Assembly (NCBI GenBank): GCA_022316685.1
Contig: JAKJHU010000038.1
Coordinates: 2,838,384 to 2,902,383, forward strand
DNA length: 64,000 nt
Source of the DNA: Progne subis subis
Taxonomy: Eukaryota; Chordata; Aves; Passeriformes; Hirundinidae
Reading direction: 5' to 3'
Part shown: in pieces, positions 26,741 through 41,450 of the stretch
How the letters are laid out: each line of letters starts with the position of its first letter
Numbering within the stretch: the first letter of the stretch is position 1
Position numbers and translations under genes: made by a program
The notes under the pieces: model-generated
Seen by the model: only the letters and a program-made list of their open reading frames with translations
The model's database searches: none
Told to the model about the DNA's origin: nothing

Positions 26741-29700
26741 AGTGGCAGTTTTGTCTCAGACTTCTAAGGAATTTTACCAGACTCATAGAAAAGGCAGGGG
26801 CTGAGCTTATTATTTTCTCTCTGTCATCAGATTGTTGCTATTTTGCTGTAACTAGTGTACATTTAAGCTTCATATAAATTGAAACAGAAAAATAGAAGGC
26901 TATTTTAACTGATTAGATGCATCAACTAATGAATTTCTATAAAACTGACCTGAGCAAATCAGGTACGCCAATGAATAACTTTCTAGAAGTAGAATTTTGG
27001 TGGAGGGCACCCTTTTGCCACATGCGGCATAGCTGTACTATTTCATTCATTTTCCAATTAAAGGTGCATTATTGTTGGGTCAAGTGGTCTTCATTCCAGA
27101 ATAACCAAATTCAGGTATCACACTACATGCTGATCACACTGCTGCAAAACACTGCTCGTGTTAATGCCACCTCCCTACGCTCTGGCTTTTGTGGCAGTGC
27201 TTAGGAAGACTTTCCTTCAGCACAAGAAATGGGGGCCAGGCTGGAATTTGGGTGCTTTGCAAACATAAATGGTACACTGGAAACTACTTTTTGTTTGCTA
27301 ACCCACTTCATAAAAGATCAGAATAAATACAGCTGCAAAAGCTCGGGAGTTTCCCTGGTGGATGAGGTCCATATCAAGACAGCTAAATTGAATAGGAGTA
27401 CTCTGAAGCAAGAAAATGAAGGTAGCTGAATAATACCAATTAAAATCATCAGACTTTCCTTAAAAGTAAAGCAACAAATCCCCAAAGTTTCAGTCAATAC
27501 AATGATGGAAATCTTGGAAAGGATATTCTATAGGGAAAAAATAGTATAACTCAATTTTAATCATAATCTTTTAACTAGCATTCTCATCGCTGTCATTATT
27601 TGCTGTTGTTTATCAATAAAAGAGGCTTTCATTTACTAAAACCCTAAGTAATTAAACCTCAGGAAGAAAATGCTGCTTCTAGAAATAAGAACTTGTCACA
27701 GAAACAAATGAAATAATGCAAACCACAATGCACACATTTCTAACTGTGCACTTAGGATATCAGCAGAGGATGAAGATGCAGCTGACATGGTGCCATAGTG
27801 TTGGCAGGGGGAGTAGGAAAGGGAGTTACAGGGACATAGTTCAAGTAAGGTAAATACTATCTTTCTTTATCCTGTTGCACCTTCCAGTGGATTTGATCAC
27901 CAAATACAGCTTACTTTTGTTCTGCCCTCAAGAAAAGAAACACTGACATTGCAGCTGAGCCCACATCTCTTCAATGAGGTCAGTACTCTCCAGTCTCGAC
28001 TCAACCAGTTCAGGTTCTTCAGTCTTCTTTTTTGGAGCTCAATTTGTGCTGCTCGTCATATGCTGTGGCCCTTACAAATGGGAAACAGAGCTGCTGCCTC
28101 ACTTATGGAATAAGATGTGCCTGCACCATAGCAAACTTTTTCAGGAAACAATAGAGCAAGGCAGGCAGTGTCATGTAGCTATATAATTTCAAACACAAAA
28201 CTCTTCACATGAGCTGTGGTTAAGCAGAGTCGGACATACAGAGCTGCATTGAATTCCAAAATATACCATCCCCTCCTCCCTTCCCCAGTTTGCCTGTCTT
28301 GAAATTAATGCCACTTACTTAAAACACACTAATGTTGTGTTATATTTTTCAAGTCCTCTAGAGGACAGCTTGGAGGGCAGGCAATTTCATAATAGGGAGA
28401 GGATGGGCACAGTTCTACCATTCTAATGAAAATAATATGTAGTTTCTACCTTGAGTTGTCACTGAAAAGCAAAATTAAAACTCTTTGGCATGTTATTTTG
28501 GGTCATATGCTGTGCCTTCCTGCTACATGAGTGTTTACATCCTGTTTGAAGTTAGTCAGCAGGTAGAGTCACAACTGCTATAATCCTCTGCTTGTTCCAG
28601 TACATATACATGATTTTCCATGTGCCACAACAGCATGCTTGATGTATTTATTTCACTAAAATAATATTCCATAAGTCAGTCTGAAAGTAGAGGGTCCAAA
28701 CAAAGTCTTGGGATTTAATCCCTCAACACACATTTTCTAAGATTTATACACGATAACATATTGACTCAGGCTCTGTAGTATTATAAAATGTTGAAAAATC
28801 CCACTTCATAAATACAAGTATTTTGTCAGTATCTATATACTTAAGTTTTAATGACTTTTAAAATGAAAGGAAATGTAGTAAAATAGGAAAATCTTTCCTG
28901 CTTTTCCTTTGGTAAATTTAGTGTATTGCGTTGAATTCACCAAACCTATGACTTGATATAGAACAAACTGAGGAGGAATTAAAGGATCATAATATTGACC
29001 ACTAAACTAAGCACAAGCATCTGCAAGGATGGGCTGAGCTAATAACAGTGTGGATAGTCACCATGTGAGGAAGCACTAAATGTCAATTTGTCAACTCCTT
29101 TTAACCACACTTGGCAGTGATAATTTTCTCCTTTTATTTTTTACTCCACCAATCAGTAACTGTAAAAAGACCAGCCACCAGTGCTTTGCAGGTGTTTTTT
29201 CTAACAAGATAACATTCATTAGGTATTTAAATCTGTAATTGCTGTTTATTTCCTTGACTTTCTGCATCAACAATTTCTTAATGCATTCTTTCTGCAGACT
29301 TTTTGTTAGCTTCTAAGCCATTTGTTCCTTTTCACTAATCTGGTTCTCTTCTGTTCTTTCCTGTGTATGTGGTCATTTTCCCACTTGCTTATTATTCAAA
29401 CTCACTGTTCAGTAAATTTAAGCCATGAAAATATGTATCTTTTTACTGCAGTATTATTTGAGACAGTTACTGTGTTTATTAGTGCACTCGCAGAATTATG
29501 AGGTTCTGTTTGACTTCATGTTGATTTGGTTACTAGATTATCCTAGGAACCAAAAGAAACCGGCAAAGAGTATAGAAGTGGAGGCTGTTTTAAATAGGAA
29601 TTAAGAGAGTACTAAAATATGCTTTTAAAATCACTCACCCAGAAATATTGAAGATAGCTGTCACATTTACCAAAACATTCTTAGCATGTTTAGTCATCCC

Positions 29701-30567
29701 ATAAACCAGCAAGGCAAATACGAGCAAGGTTACATCTAATACCTATTGGATGTGAAAAAATATTACCAGATTTTCAATTTTAGGATAGAAAAAGGTACCA
29801 GCCATAAGGAATGCTTATTACCAAGGAGACAAATGGATTTGTGTTTTTTAAAACCTCATCTTTCATTCTTTGTCTACCTCAGCATTTGCTGTTAATTCTG
29901 CAAAAAGCTGAGGTAACAGAGAAAAGGACTGCCTGAAAGGTGCATGAGAAACACTCCTGGCAGCAGAATTTTGCTGCTGCTGACTGGAGAGGAGCAGGAA
30001 GCAGCAGTAGCAGAAGCCTGAACTCTGATGGTAGCTGATTGACTCAAGGATCAGGTGAAGCAGATATGAAGGGAACTGCACCCGACAGTAAATTATTTAA
30101 GGGTGATAAGGCTCTTGTCTGCCTGGAAGTAGTAGAGATCAGTGGCTTGTCCACAGCACAGCACTTAGCTTAAGGGACACTTCATCTGCTGTTTCCCAAT
30201 CTAGTAGCTAAAAGCACTACAAAAATACCTTTTGGAGCCATGACCAATGAATGAGATCTGCTAGTAGAGCAACCACCAACTGCCCTTCTTTGGGCTGGCC
30301 ATGTTATAATATTGGGTGACAGCTGACAATATGTCTGTGTTACCTGTATAGAAGTACTGTAAATGGAAAGTGGATCCACCTTTTGTTAACAGTTAATTAT
30401 TCCACTGTCACTACAGAAATGACCATGAGTACCATGGTATTTTCCAGTAATCTGTTAATAGCAAGTTTCTTCTCATCTTGTCTGCTGCTGTTGACACATA
30501 TCAGAATGGATATTGAAGAAAAGATTCTTAACAATCTTTGCCTTCCCAGGCTAGCCATTAAAGGCTT
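26741..30567. other. Intergenic, no gene seen
   Basis: AT-rich, unannotated sequence between the CR1 remnant and the A/C tract. Open frames are at most about 95 codons with no recognisable similarity. No RNA gene recognised. Confidence 0.55.
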
Positions 30568-30737
30568 AAAAAAAAAAAAACCAAAAAAAAAACACAAACA
30601 AACAAAAACAAACAAACAAAAAAAAAACAAAAAAAAACCAAACAAAAAAAAACCCAAAAAACCCCACCACCAAACAAAACAAAAACCAAAAAAACAAACA
30701 AACAACAAAAAAAACACCCCCAAAACCAAAAAAAAAA
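30568..30737. repeat. 170-nt tract made only of A and C
   Basis: The plus strand contains no G or T for about 170 nt. It mixes A runs with CAAA, CAAACAAA and CCACCACC units. It creates the long lysine/proline-rich (plus) and phenylalanine/valine-rich (minus) open frames here, which are not genes. Confidence 0.95.
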
Positions 30738-31484
30738 TATCTTGAAGATACTTTGGTGGTCATACAAGCAGGACAAATGCATCTCTGTATATGGCTCAAA
30801 CTACATAGCTATGCAAATTAAATGCCACGATTTTTTCCACTGGTGCAGTAACTGATACTGCATCAAAAACCAGCTGTCTAGCAGCTTTGACTTCTGAGTT
30901 TACTATTTTTCTAAGCTTAATATTCCAAACCCTTAAGTCCTGTGCCCTCCTACTTTTAATGCAATTCCATCTTATACATATGACTCTACAGCTGCTTCTC
31001 AGCACTGATCTAATCCTATCAATTTTGCCTGTTAAGTCACTAGATTTATTTCCTTCCATAGGACTCTGAGTTGGTGGCTGAGAGATCCTTTTGTCACCAT
31101 GGCTCTTGGCTTATTATCCCAACACATTGACTTGTGCCTTCTCCATCATTTCATTTAGATGTAGGTTTCTAGTTCTCCTTGATTTCAGAGCTTCTTAAAA
31201 GGACATTTTCTCAATTTTAAGACCCCTCTTTCTTAAAGAATGAGCTGTATGGAAGGAGGTGCACAAAGGAGTATAATATTATGAATAACTCAGCTGGTGG
31301 ACAAGATTTCTAAACCAAAACACAGCTTAATCTTTCTGCAACTGTAAGCAGCATAAGCATCCTATTACTTCTGAAATTCTATTGTCTCAGTGAAAACCTC
31401 CCTTAACCTTAATTTTTACATTTGTAAAATAGCAGAACCAGTATACAGCACTTTTTGTTTTCAAGGACAAACGAGTAACTGCAT

Positions 31485-31489
<5 letters not shown>

Positions 31490-31534
<45 letters not shown>
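31490..31534. repeat. T45 homopolymer
   Basis: About 45 uninterrupted T. It may be the poly(A) tail of a minus-strand retroposed sequence whose body would lie at coordinates above 31534, but nothing there is recognisable. Length may be inexact because of sequencing or assembly limits in homopolymers. Confidence 0.9.
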
Positions 31535-31535
<1 letters not shown>

Positions 31536-34500
31536 AGACTAAATCTTAACTAATTTCACAGGGGGAAAAGGAATACTGTAATGAACTTCTTTTCAAAACT
31601 GAAATGTGAATTACTTCACAGCATTCACCACAGCTGGTCTTTCAGAGCCTCTGTTAGTTATTCCTGTTTTTCTGATATCCTTGGGTTGTGTGGCTGATAG
31701 CCACATCAGGATTTGAGCAGTTTCAAATATTCTCCTTGTCAGCTAACCAATGCATCTACAGCTCTGCTCATTTTCCTAGTTCTAGAGACAGCTGTGTAGC
31801 TCAGAAATTCAAAGCAGAAGCAAAATATGTGTGAAAATATGTGCGAAAAATATGTGCAATCCACACTACTGGAGTCAGAACAATAGGATTTTACCTTCAC
31901 CATGTGCCTATGGAAACGAGGAGGACAGCATGGAAACAGTAACTTCTGCTCCCTCTTAAAATATTTTGGTCATCCTCTCCTGATCCATGCCTCTGTGACT
32001 GCAGACAAGGCCACAAGTCCTTCATTCTCAGCTTCTGCTCCAGGTCCAAAAGAACATCTTCCATAGTTCTGCACTGATTCCTGAACCTGTGGGCTAGCAG
32101 ACAACAAACAAAATTTAATGTGGAAGGGCAGACACTGAGTAAAGAAGAGGAGACATAATGCGTATCCAGAAATGTGCAAGGAATAAAAATATGCAAGAAA
32201 TAGGAGCTGGAGAGCTGATTGATTACATGCCTTGGCATTTTCTCCATAACTGGAAATTTATTGCACATATCCAGGATGGTTGTATCTTGTATCAAGCCTG
32301 GCTGGGCAGCCCTTGCAAGTCTGAAGTCAGATCCGAAGAATCAAGAAAACATATGCTGTCTGTCCTAATTGCTTGAACAATAGAGATCCAGGACTGGAGA
32401 GAAGGGATTAATAAACTGAGGAAAGGCACATTACTGGTGAATTTATATTAATTACAGGCAAAGGAACTAAGGACACAATATTCAGGTCATTGCATCTCTG
32501 CTATTCCAATGGCTGTAGATCTTAATCCTCATCTATCTTGACTGCATAATTGTGTGGGATAATTGGCATTTCTGCATAAACTATAATATATGAAGTGTGC
32601 TAGTAAATTTTAAGGAGTCCTTAAAAAGTATTAACTGCTGAGAAAATTAGTAATATATTAATAACTTAGTACTGAAAATCATGCTACATTTAAACATTCA
32701 TCTTACTTCAAATTTCAGCGATAAACACCTACAAATCACCCTTTCTGAGAATCAGCAAAACAACAGCCAAAAGCTAAGGAAGATTAGCAGTTGGAGGAAA
32801 AAATAATTGACTTGCCACTCCATTATGCTTCAGGCTTCTAGACTGGGATTTACTCAGAGAAAAATCTGTTTAATGCACCTTCTTAAGCCATAACATGGGG
32901 GAGAACAGGCTGTGGCTTATCAGGCAGCTGGGAGGGACAGAAATGATCGACTTCTTGACTGACTTCTACCTGTCAGTGCTACAAGGGTGCCTGGTGCCCC
33001 ACCATAGGGGTGGCCCTGGTGGAGCACCTGGCTTTGGTGCAGCATAGCCCATGCTGCCCTGTCCTCCCACCTAACCCTGGGCTCCCCCAGGTTCTGCCTT
33101 CCTGCCTCCGGTGCTAATGGGCCAGCAGGGCAAGGTGCAGGGGGTCCACTCCCTTTTGCAACTGATGATGAATGAGGAATACACTAATTAAATGTAAACA
33201 AGTAGAGACACACTTCCAAAGAAAGCTGCACACTGCAATGCCACCTGTGTGAACATGCTGGGAGGGAAACATGCCACAGGGATGAGCAACAGCTGCAGCC
33301 CACATGCTGCCTACATGACCTGGGTTCTGGAAGGTGTACTGGGACTATCCCACATCATTTCACTTTGGTGGACTTTTGTAGGTGTCATTACATGTCAAAG
33401 TTCTTTTCTGTGACAGATTTTCCCAGGGGAGAAGTCTTTTTACTCCAATTGCTTTGCATACATTCACATAGCAAAGACACAGTCTTCTCCTGAGGCATTT
33501 CTCCTGACTTCATGCTAGCAGTTTACTGAAGAATGTGCAACATCTACCATATGTTAAAGTTAACCCGAGGCCTAGATGTCCAGGAGAGCATTATGAAAAA
33601 TTGACACCACAATTAAATAAAAGCCAAACCATCAACCCTGGGGAGTCTGGTGACCATGTTCTGGCAGGAAAGTGGGAGGCTGGTAACAATGTTGTGTAAC
33701 TCCAGGGATGTCTGAGTGATGCAGCCCCACCTTTAAGGCAAACTCTGCCGTTTGGAAATCTGGCCTCCTTGTGCACATGCCGTGTGGAAAACAAGTGTTG
33801 CAAATAGCCAGCTTTCTGGCATGCAAGAGTTTCAGGCAGTGGCATTTGCTGGCAGCAAGATCATATCCATCTTGCCAGGCTGGGAATGAGGAGAAAGGGA
33901 TACCCCATCGTGAAAAATCTCTCAGTTCACTTGGCAGCTGTTATCCTTATGTACCCTGTGGCTATGTGTACCCTACTGACACTCTGCTAGAGAAAGCTTT
34001 AGTTTAGCGTGCACTGTTTATTAACACCTTTTCAAAACCTAGTGTAAACCAAGCTGGTTAAAATTAACCCTAGCATAAGGTCCAGAGTTTTGCTTGGAAA
34101 GCTAACAGCATATAAACCACAGACTGTCATTGTACAAGAATAAGAACAGTTACTGGGTGATTGCTCACCGTTTAAATACTGTTAGGAATAGTAATATCTG
34201 GATGAAGTGTATTCATTCTTCTATAACTGCTTTGTTTTAAAATATTAATATAAGCTTAGCAATTTGTATTCTGATGTGTTTTAACTGGAGACCTCTGAAA
34301 CACAAATAGTTTCCAACTACTTCCTTCTACCTGCCCCTCACCAAAGGGGCTCCTCACTTAAAGGAAGACCGTCCCAGCACCCTTCCCTTGTCCTAAATAC
34401 AAAGGGAAGACTTTCCCTATGGAAGAGGAGCAAAGATACCTCAAAAATTCAAGCAGCTACAGCCAGAGCACACTTCCCTTTGACACGGTTTTACAGAGGC

Positions 34501-37500
34501 CTCTCCTGTTTGAGGCTTCAGGATACCTACTGCACAAGAAATCCTGCTTTGCTGGGAGAACCTCTCATAATCCTTTGGCCTGCTCTACTATGAGGCCTGC
34601 AGGAAGACAGAGCAGAGGCTCTGGAGCAGGGCCAAGCTGATGACTACAGGAGGCTGGAGAAAAATACATGGTGTCAGGGAGAGCCACTCGGTGAGAATCC
34701 AGCCCAGAGGGCTCAGGGCAGATACAGCCTTTGCAGGTGGTCTGGAAGGAGGCTCTGCAGCTCTTCTGACACATAGTGCAGGCCATTGCAAACAGACTTA
34801 AAGCTGCATTCCAGCCTTCTAAATTAGTGTCTGAAAGTCATCATCAGGCACATGCTAGTATTTTGTATCATGATGATTGATTGTCAGTGAAGTTAAAGTA
34901 ATTAATACATTTCTGGAAGGTAAGGTCAAAAACTTAATATTTTGATGTGTCCCAGAACAAATCAAGAACTTGGCAGCTCAATCAGACCAAGGATTCCTTT
35001 TATCTGCCAGCAGTCAGTACAAGGTGTTTTAGAAGAATATATAAGACCTCTGCAGCCAGCGTATGAGGGAAATGCTGTGTCTTCTATTCTCACCCTACAC
35101 GTGCTTTAGATTTCTTCCTGATCCAATGGAGATTTTCTAAATACATAAAAATCCCTTTCAGAGAGTTTTAACCACAGTTAAAACTCTGGCTATTTGTTAT
35201 TTAGAGAAACTCTGATTAGTACTTGTCAGCCTTCATGATTTTCCTCATGCAGGAGGAATACAAAGATTATATTAGCTGTCCAGTGTAGAGCCTCATTACT
35301 TTTGTATGCTCGTTCTTTAATGTAATTGAATGTTGCCTTGTTCTTTCATGTAAAAGTACTGCAGATGGAGTTTCAAGTAAGTTCATAACATTATTTTTAT
35401 CTACCATGTTCTTATTTATCTCCATATTAAAGCAAACATATCTTGTATTTTTAACTTGTCTCCCTGTGAGAGTATTTTCATTCCCTCAATTTCATTCCCA
35501 TCTTTTTTTTGATTTATCTTTTTCTCTGAAACCACTCTAACTACCTCTGTGATATCCTTTTTGAAATGTAGTTATGAAGACTATGCAGCCAATGCTACAG
35601 TGTCAATACAAACGATGACAGATTTTTTTCCATCACATTGTATTCACTATTCTTTTCTTCCCCTTTAGTGAGTTGTTTGCTCTTTTGGCCACCAATGCCC
35701 ATTGAGAAACGTGCAGTGATGCTTCGTTTTAAATTGTAAATTGCTTTGGACTGCTATGAGACATATGATTAGTTTAATTTTTCACTTTCAATCTACAGTA
35801 GATTGCATATCTCAGCACAGAAAAATCTATTCTGTCTCATCTGACAAATTTCAAAGGGACCATTTAAAAATACTTCACTCTCTTTTCGTAAACTATGCTT
35901 TCTCCTAGATAATTTCCTAGATGATGGCCTCCTAGATAATTTGAGCTTCTTTTCTTTTGTGGGATTAGACTGGGGTGATAAAAAGAAAACACATTTTTTT
36001 AAGATACCTCTTTATTTACCTTTATCTTACAATTTCACAATATAAAAAGTACAAGAAAATTATGAATTTTGGGGGATTATAGGGTAAGTTTTTTAACTGT
36101 TTTAATAGTCTTTTTTGGCAATTATGGAACAAGCCTGTTTGCTGTAAGATTTTTAAAACCTTACTTAAAAATTTATTTAGGAACCCCAGTAAATCAAGGG
36201 TATTCTATAATTAAATGTACTTTTCCCAAAAAAATTTTAAAAAAATAGTGCAAATAACTTCTAATTAGTTACCTAAATTAAACATAATTATGCTGTTTTA
36301 TTAATATATTCATGGGAAAATTCTGATAGCTTCAGTGATACCTGAGCCTATGTGCTTACCCTCCTTGTTTGGTACTTTCTGGCCATATCAGCCATGACAA
36401 GCCTTCAATAACACTTGTGTGAAAAATTTGATCAAAGATTTCTTTGAAGCTGAGAATTAAGTGCTTTGCTCTACACAAAATGAACCATTCAGCAGCACTT
36501 CTCATCATGAGTACTATGAAATACTTTTTTGAAATCAGTTTAGCAGAGCTGCCTAACAACTGGCCACATAAGTACTGTTATCAGAAGAGTGAGCTCCTTC
36601 TATATCTTTATTTCAGCTTTCAAAAATTGATTTTGGCCTTTATTTCAAGTAAATTCCACTGCTGTCTCAAAACAGAAGGTTACAAGCTACTTAAATGCTT
36701 GCAACCATTTATCATTGTGTGTCAGGAGGAGAAATCTTTAAAAACATAGAAAAATGATCACTTGATTAAGATTTAAGAATAAGAATGGGAACCAGAACTA
36801 GCTTGACAGCCAAGGAATATGAATTCATGTTTTTATGTCTGTGAAAACAGCACAACATGGCCTTATACAAATCGCTTCATGTCACTGAAGCTCTGCTTCC
36901 CCTCCAGCTGTCAAACAGGGATAATTTTAGTCTGCAGAACAGGAAAAAAAAGTAATTTCCACAGTAAATAGGTAGTGTGGTAGTGTATGATATTACTGGC
37001 AGAGTCCTATGGTCCACTAGGACTCTTGGTAATTAGTCCTGAAATTTGGATCCAACGTGCATCCAAATCTTCTTGGTCTGTGCAGAATTCAGGCACAATT
37101 TCTAGCTTGGTCTCTTGCATTTTCAATGGAAATGGGATCTGCAAGCTCAGCTCTTCAGTGTTCTTAAACTCTCCCTGGGCCCTGCCTGTATGGCCCTCAG
37201 AAGTGTTTTGCTGACTGGCAAGCTGCTTGATAAGCTCTACCTCCTGTAATACTTAACTGCACATCGTAACTCACTCCTCAGTGATCCCTCAGTCATACCA
37301 GATTCCTTGATCGTGGAGAGCTGAGGCCCCCCGGGATGTTTGTTAGAAGCATCATGACACCAAGTGAAATCTATTCAAATAAAGCCTTCATGAGCCTCCA
37401 GAAGCATTTACTCTGGTCAGTCTGCACCACCCCAGAAGATTGTATTCCAAAACCAAAATGCAGACAAATGGCAAAGAGACAGGTCTAAAATAACCTTGGT

Positions 37501-40500
37501 CCAAATTACAGTAGTTCTGATTAAAATCAGCTTCTCTTCAGCATGACCACACTGGTGAGGTCCTAAACTTTAGAGCTCTGTTAGACATGATGGACCCAAG
37601 TCGAGGAGCACGGCTTTTTGTTTGACTATTGGTCCCACCAACAATCCTTTACAAACCTGAGCTCCCAGTGGACAGAACTAAGTTCAAACAAAGCCATGAC
37701 TGTTAAGGCCTTGAGTCCACCACCACGCAACGTTGCCTTTCAGGGACTGCACTGCCTGTGCTCGAGGCCCACTCTGACACAGCATGGCTTGGTGACCTGA
37801 ACCAGCCTGTTGTGAAAGATGAAAGACGTGTCCTCCTTACCTGGCTGGGGTCATGCCAGACTGCCCCCTGCCACTGGCCCTGCTGGCACCCAGAGCTCCC
37901 AGATTACCGTGTCCTTGCTGCACCCTGATCGATGCAGATGTACACAGTCACCTTCCAGAAAGCTTCAAGTCTGGGAATACAGCCAATGCTAAACAAAACC
38001 AGAAAATAGATTCTCCCTTGCATGCACCTAAATGTGCTCGCCCCGTGGTCTGTGATATGTTCCAGGAATAACCCCATGGGTAATCAAAGTTTACGGAGGA
38101 GTAAGGAAGGGTACTGTGAAGCTATGGTGGTGCAAATATGAGAGATTACATCTTTTATACAGCATTGATCAACCTTCACACCTAGAAACTGACAGTCTGC
38201 AAGTGAGGTAGGTCTATTTGCCTCTGATTACAGAGTGTCCCTGGCCCTGTCACCTGGCTGAGAGAAATCAGTTCATTCTCTCCTTGCAGTTTGGAGGCAC
38301 TGCTAAATGACGCTGTGTGGCAGTCTCTGCAGAGACCTTGAAGATTGATGGGGTGGTGGAGCCTGGGACTGTGTTGATTCTGCAACCGTAGGAAGCCTGC
38401 CTGCCTGCCTTGAAGAATTACTTTTCCTCCATTAAGTAAGTGGTTCTAGCATCCAGGCTAGCTAGCTTGGCAACTTTTGGGGCACAAGGTTAAAATGCTT
38501 CAAAACCTGAGAAAACATTAGCTCTTTCTGTTTTGAAACCTCTCATTTGAAAGTGATAATTCTTTGTGTTTTCTGACTTATCTCTACAAGCAATATGAAC
38601 TTATAATTCATCAAGAAAGAAGAAATGTCACCTGAAACTTGCTGAGGGGTATAAATCAGCACTAATACAAATCAATACAGATTACTTTCCTGATTCATAA
38701 CGTGTGTCAGGTTGCAATTCCCATGGCTGAAGGCAGCCTGCCTAATATATTTGTCTAGTACTTGAATCAGTGCCCAGCTCTGCAGAATTTAAGATTTTCA
38801 TTTAAAAGTAATAGCGAGTTTTGAGGCCTATTGAGAGATCTCATGTTGTCATTGGAGTACACAGGTTTTTAAATGTGTTTGGATGTGTGCCCTAAGAAAA
38901 GTCCTACTGGTGATGGTGAATGAGCAGCACTATTTCCAGCTTGGGGTCATCGCAGTCAGCAGGGAGAGTTTCCTGAAGGGTGCCATCATTCATATGCTGG
39001 TGCATCACTTGTACTGTATCCAGGGTGCCTTAGACAGTAGGACTGAGTCCTGCATCTTTCATGAGTCACATTTACATTCCCTGCAAATATAGCTGGCAAT
39101 TTTTTTTTTTTCCCCCAATCTGAAATATTGGTAGGTTTAGGATAAAAAATACTTAAACTGATTTAAGACCTTCCTCCTGATTTTTGATTATTTCATACAT
39201 CAATGCTTCACAGAAGTTATATAGTTGGATAACGATTTTACAAGAATCTCTAGGCAGCTTTGAAGAGGACTAGTACTATGTGCAGTTCAAATGTTAGTTC
39301 AAGTAAACAACCAAAACTATTTTATTCGTATTGCAGGAAAATCTTTTGTAAGCCTAGAGCAGTTAATTTTTTGTTATTATTTCTACTTTACAGCCCAGAA
39401 TCTAAGGCAAAAATTAAAAGTATAAGTCTTAATTACTTAAGACATTTGGAGGACAAGAGCTGTATCTAAAAAGTAGACATATTTTCTTAATATGTTCTTA
39501 TAATTGCTCAATATAGCATTGGTATTGCATAATCTGTCAGGGAATATCAATAAATATGCACACAATTTGTGTGAAAAGAAAGCTTTTCTGTTCTTTATTT
39601 TATTAAAAATAGTAGCATTTTACTGCAGCAGAATAGACAATTCTTGAAAATGTTATATAACTCCTGCATATTTTGAGTTTACATATTGTACTGTTTCAAG
39701 CAGAAAAATGTATTAATATAATACTTCAGAAGTACATCAAAGAGGCAACATAAACTTGTCCCTTTAAGTGGGAGACAACAAAAAGCCCTTTATGTATTGT
39801 CACTTGCTGGGAGACTTGGAAGCATTAACAAAACCAAACTAATTTTATTCTTTGTTTGACAAGGTAACAAAGGGAATATTAATTTCTTTTGCTATTATTA
39901 AAAGCTACCATGTTTCTGCTGATTAGAGGAAAAACTATCTGATTTAAAAGCAAATGCAAAACCATTGAGCCTTCCTTAACCACGGCATTAATGCAGTATT
40001 GGAATAAATTTAAACATCTGCTTGCTAAAAAGCTTGTGGGAGAGAAAGGAGTTTCTAGCCTCAGTTGGGGTGGTGTAAATGACCATAGGGAAGTCCCTAG
40101 CTGTTTATAATGCTTCAAATTTCTTCCTGGGCAGATTTTAAAATATATTACTATTTTAAAAAATTCATGTGATAAATGGAGTCTATTTAGATGGCTAACA
40201 ACTTTAAAATGACAGTAATTCTCAGCTGAAATATCACTGCCACTACTGATGCAGAAAATTCATTTGTTCTGCTTGTTTTATATCAGGAGATTTGGTGGTC
40301 TTGCCTCTGTTCTGCAGCAAGCCATTATTTTTACCTCTCATTTTGTATGTGTTTGGTTTCACAGCTTTCCAGGAGCTGAGTAAGGTGCTATGTGTTCCTT
40401 TTTCCTTTGACTGTCTCTGGTTGGACATGACCTTCCCTAGCATCTCTGATACCTGTTCCCATCTCTTCTTGTGCCTCCAGCTTCCTCCATTATGAGTATT

Positions 40501-40913
40501 CTAGTTGGGAGTTTTCTATCAAAAATGTCCACAGGTTACCACCAATGAGTCGTTGTTAGAACTGTCAAATCACACTTTGCACTATTAAATGATGGGATGT
40601 GGCATCAATGAAACGGAAGCTGACACTGTTTCCCTACAATCCTTTTCAATAGGGATGGTGTTACTTTCAAGGGACTTTCAGCAACCTACTAAATTAAGGG
40701 ATAAAGACAATCAACTTGACTGTGACCTGCCCAAACTTGTGCTGCACAAACTGCAACTTAGAGTATTTATATAGCTAAAAAAGGCTGACTCAGTCAATCA
40801 GCTGCTTAGCAGAGATAATCCTTTAGCATATCTGTTCCAGAAAATTGTTAATATTAAATTCTATATTTTTACCATCAACATAGACAGATCTATGAAACCT
40901 ATTTTACCCATGC
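31535..40913. other. Intergenic, no gene seen
   Basis: Mixed-composition sequence with GC-richer islets near 32930-33130 and 34400-34800, none reaching CpG-island character. Open frames are at most 132 codons, with no recognisable domain. No RNA gene or identified mobile element. Confidence 0.55.
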
Positions 40914-40920
40914 TTTTTTT

Positions 40921-40968
<48 letters not shown>
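40914..40968. repeat. T19 run followed by (TG)n microsatellite
   Basis: A T run at 40914-40932 is followed directly by GGTGTGTG...TGTC with about 17 uninterrupted TG units. It is a likely length-polymorphic marker. Confidence 0.95.
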
Positions 40969-41249
40969 TTCTAGAAATATTATTTTGTTTCCATTAAACT
41001 TGTGTTGTGACACAACTTATTTGCTTTTTAAATCCACATATGGCCTCTAATTTTTAATACATTTTTATCTTAAAGATCAGCCCTCTGCTGTCCTAAAAAA
41101 ATTAAAAAATTAACATTTGAGTAAGATCTTGCTCCAGAATTAAGTGGAGCTGGGCACCTCCTGTCCCAATTTGTGCTAATGGCTTTAGCTTTGTAAGGTG
41201 TGCCCTTAAGAATCTTATTTTTGTTCAAGTCAGTTTTCTGGTTGTGGGC

Positions 41250-41336
41250 TTTTTTTTTTTTTGTTTGTTTGTTTTTTTTTTTTTATTTGGTTTTGTTATT
41301 GCTATTGTTGTTGTTTTTATTTTCATTTTTTTTTTA
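41250..41336. repeat. T-rich low-complexity tract
   Basis: T runs broken by G, A and the occasional C (TTTG, TTGTTA, TTGTTG units). It produces a phenylalanine-rich chance frame on the plus strand. Confidence 0.85.
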
Positions 41337-41450
41337 AATCTAACAATTATTTATCTGCCTGTCTTTTACTTTTTTTCACTCGTGGAAGCAAAGGCTTTCA
41401 GGGCTTTTGTGACATTTGGTGCTACTGTTAAAAATACCTACCAGTCTTCA

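Noticed and set aside
30383..30799. Lysine-rich plus-strand and phenylalanine-rich minus-strand frames of 74-120 codons
   Set aside because: They translate the A/C-only low-complexity tract; the 'membrane protein' look of the minus frames is an artefact of T/G-only DNA.
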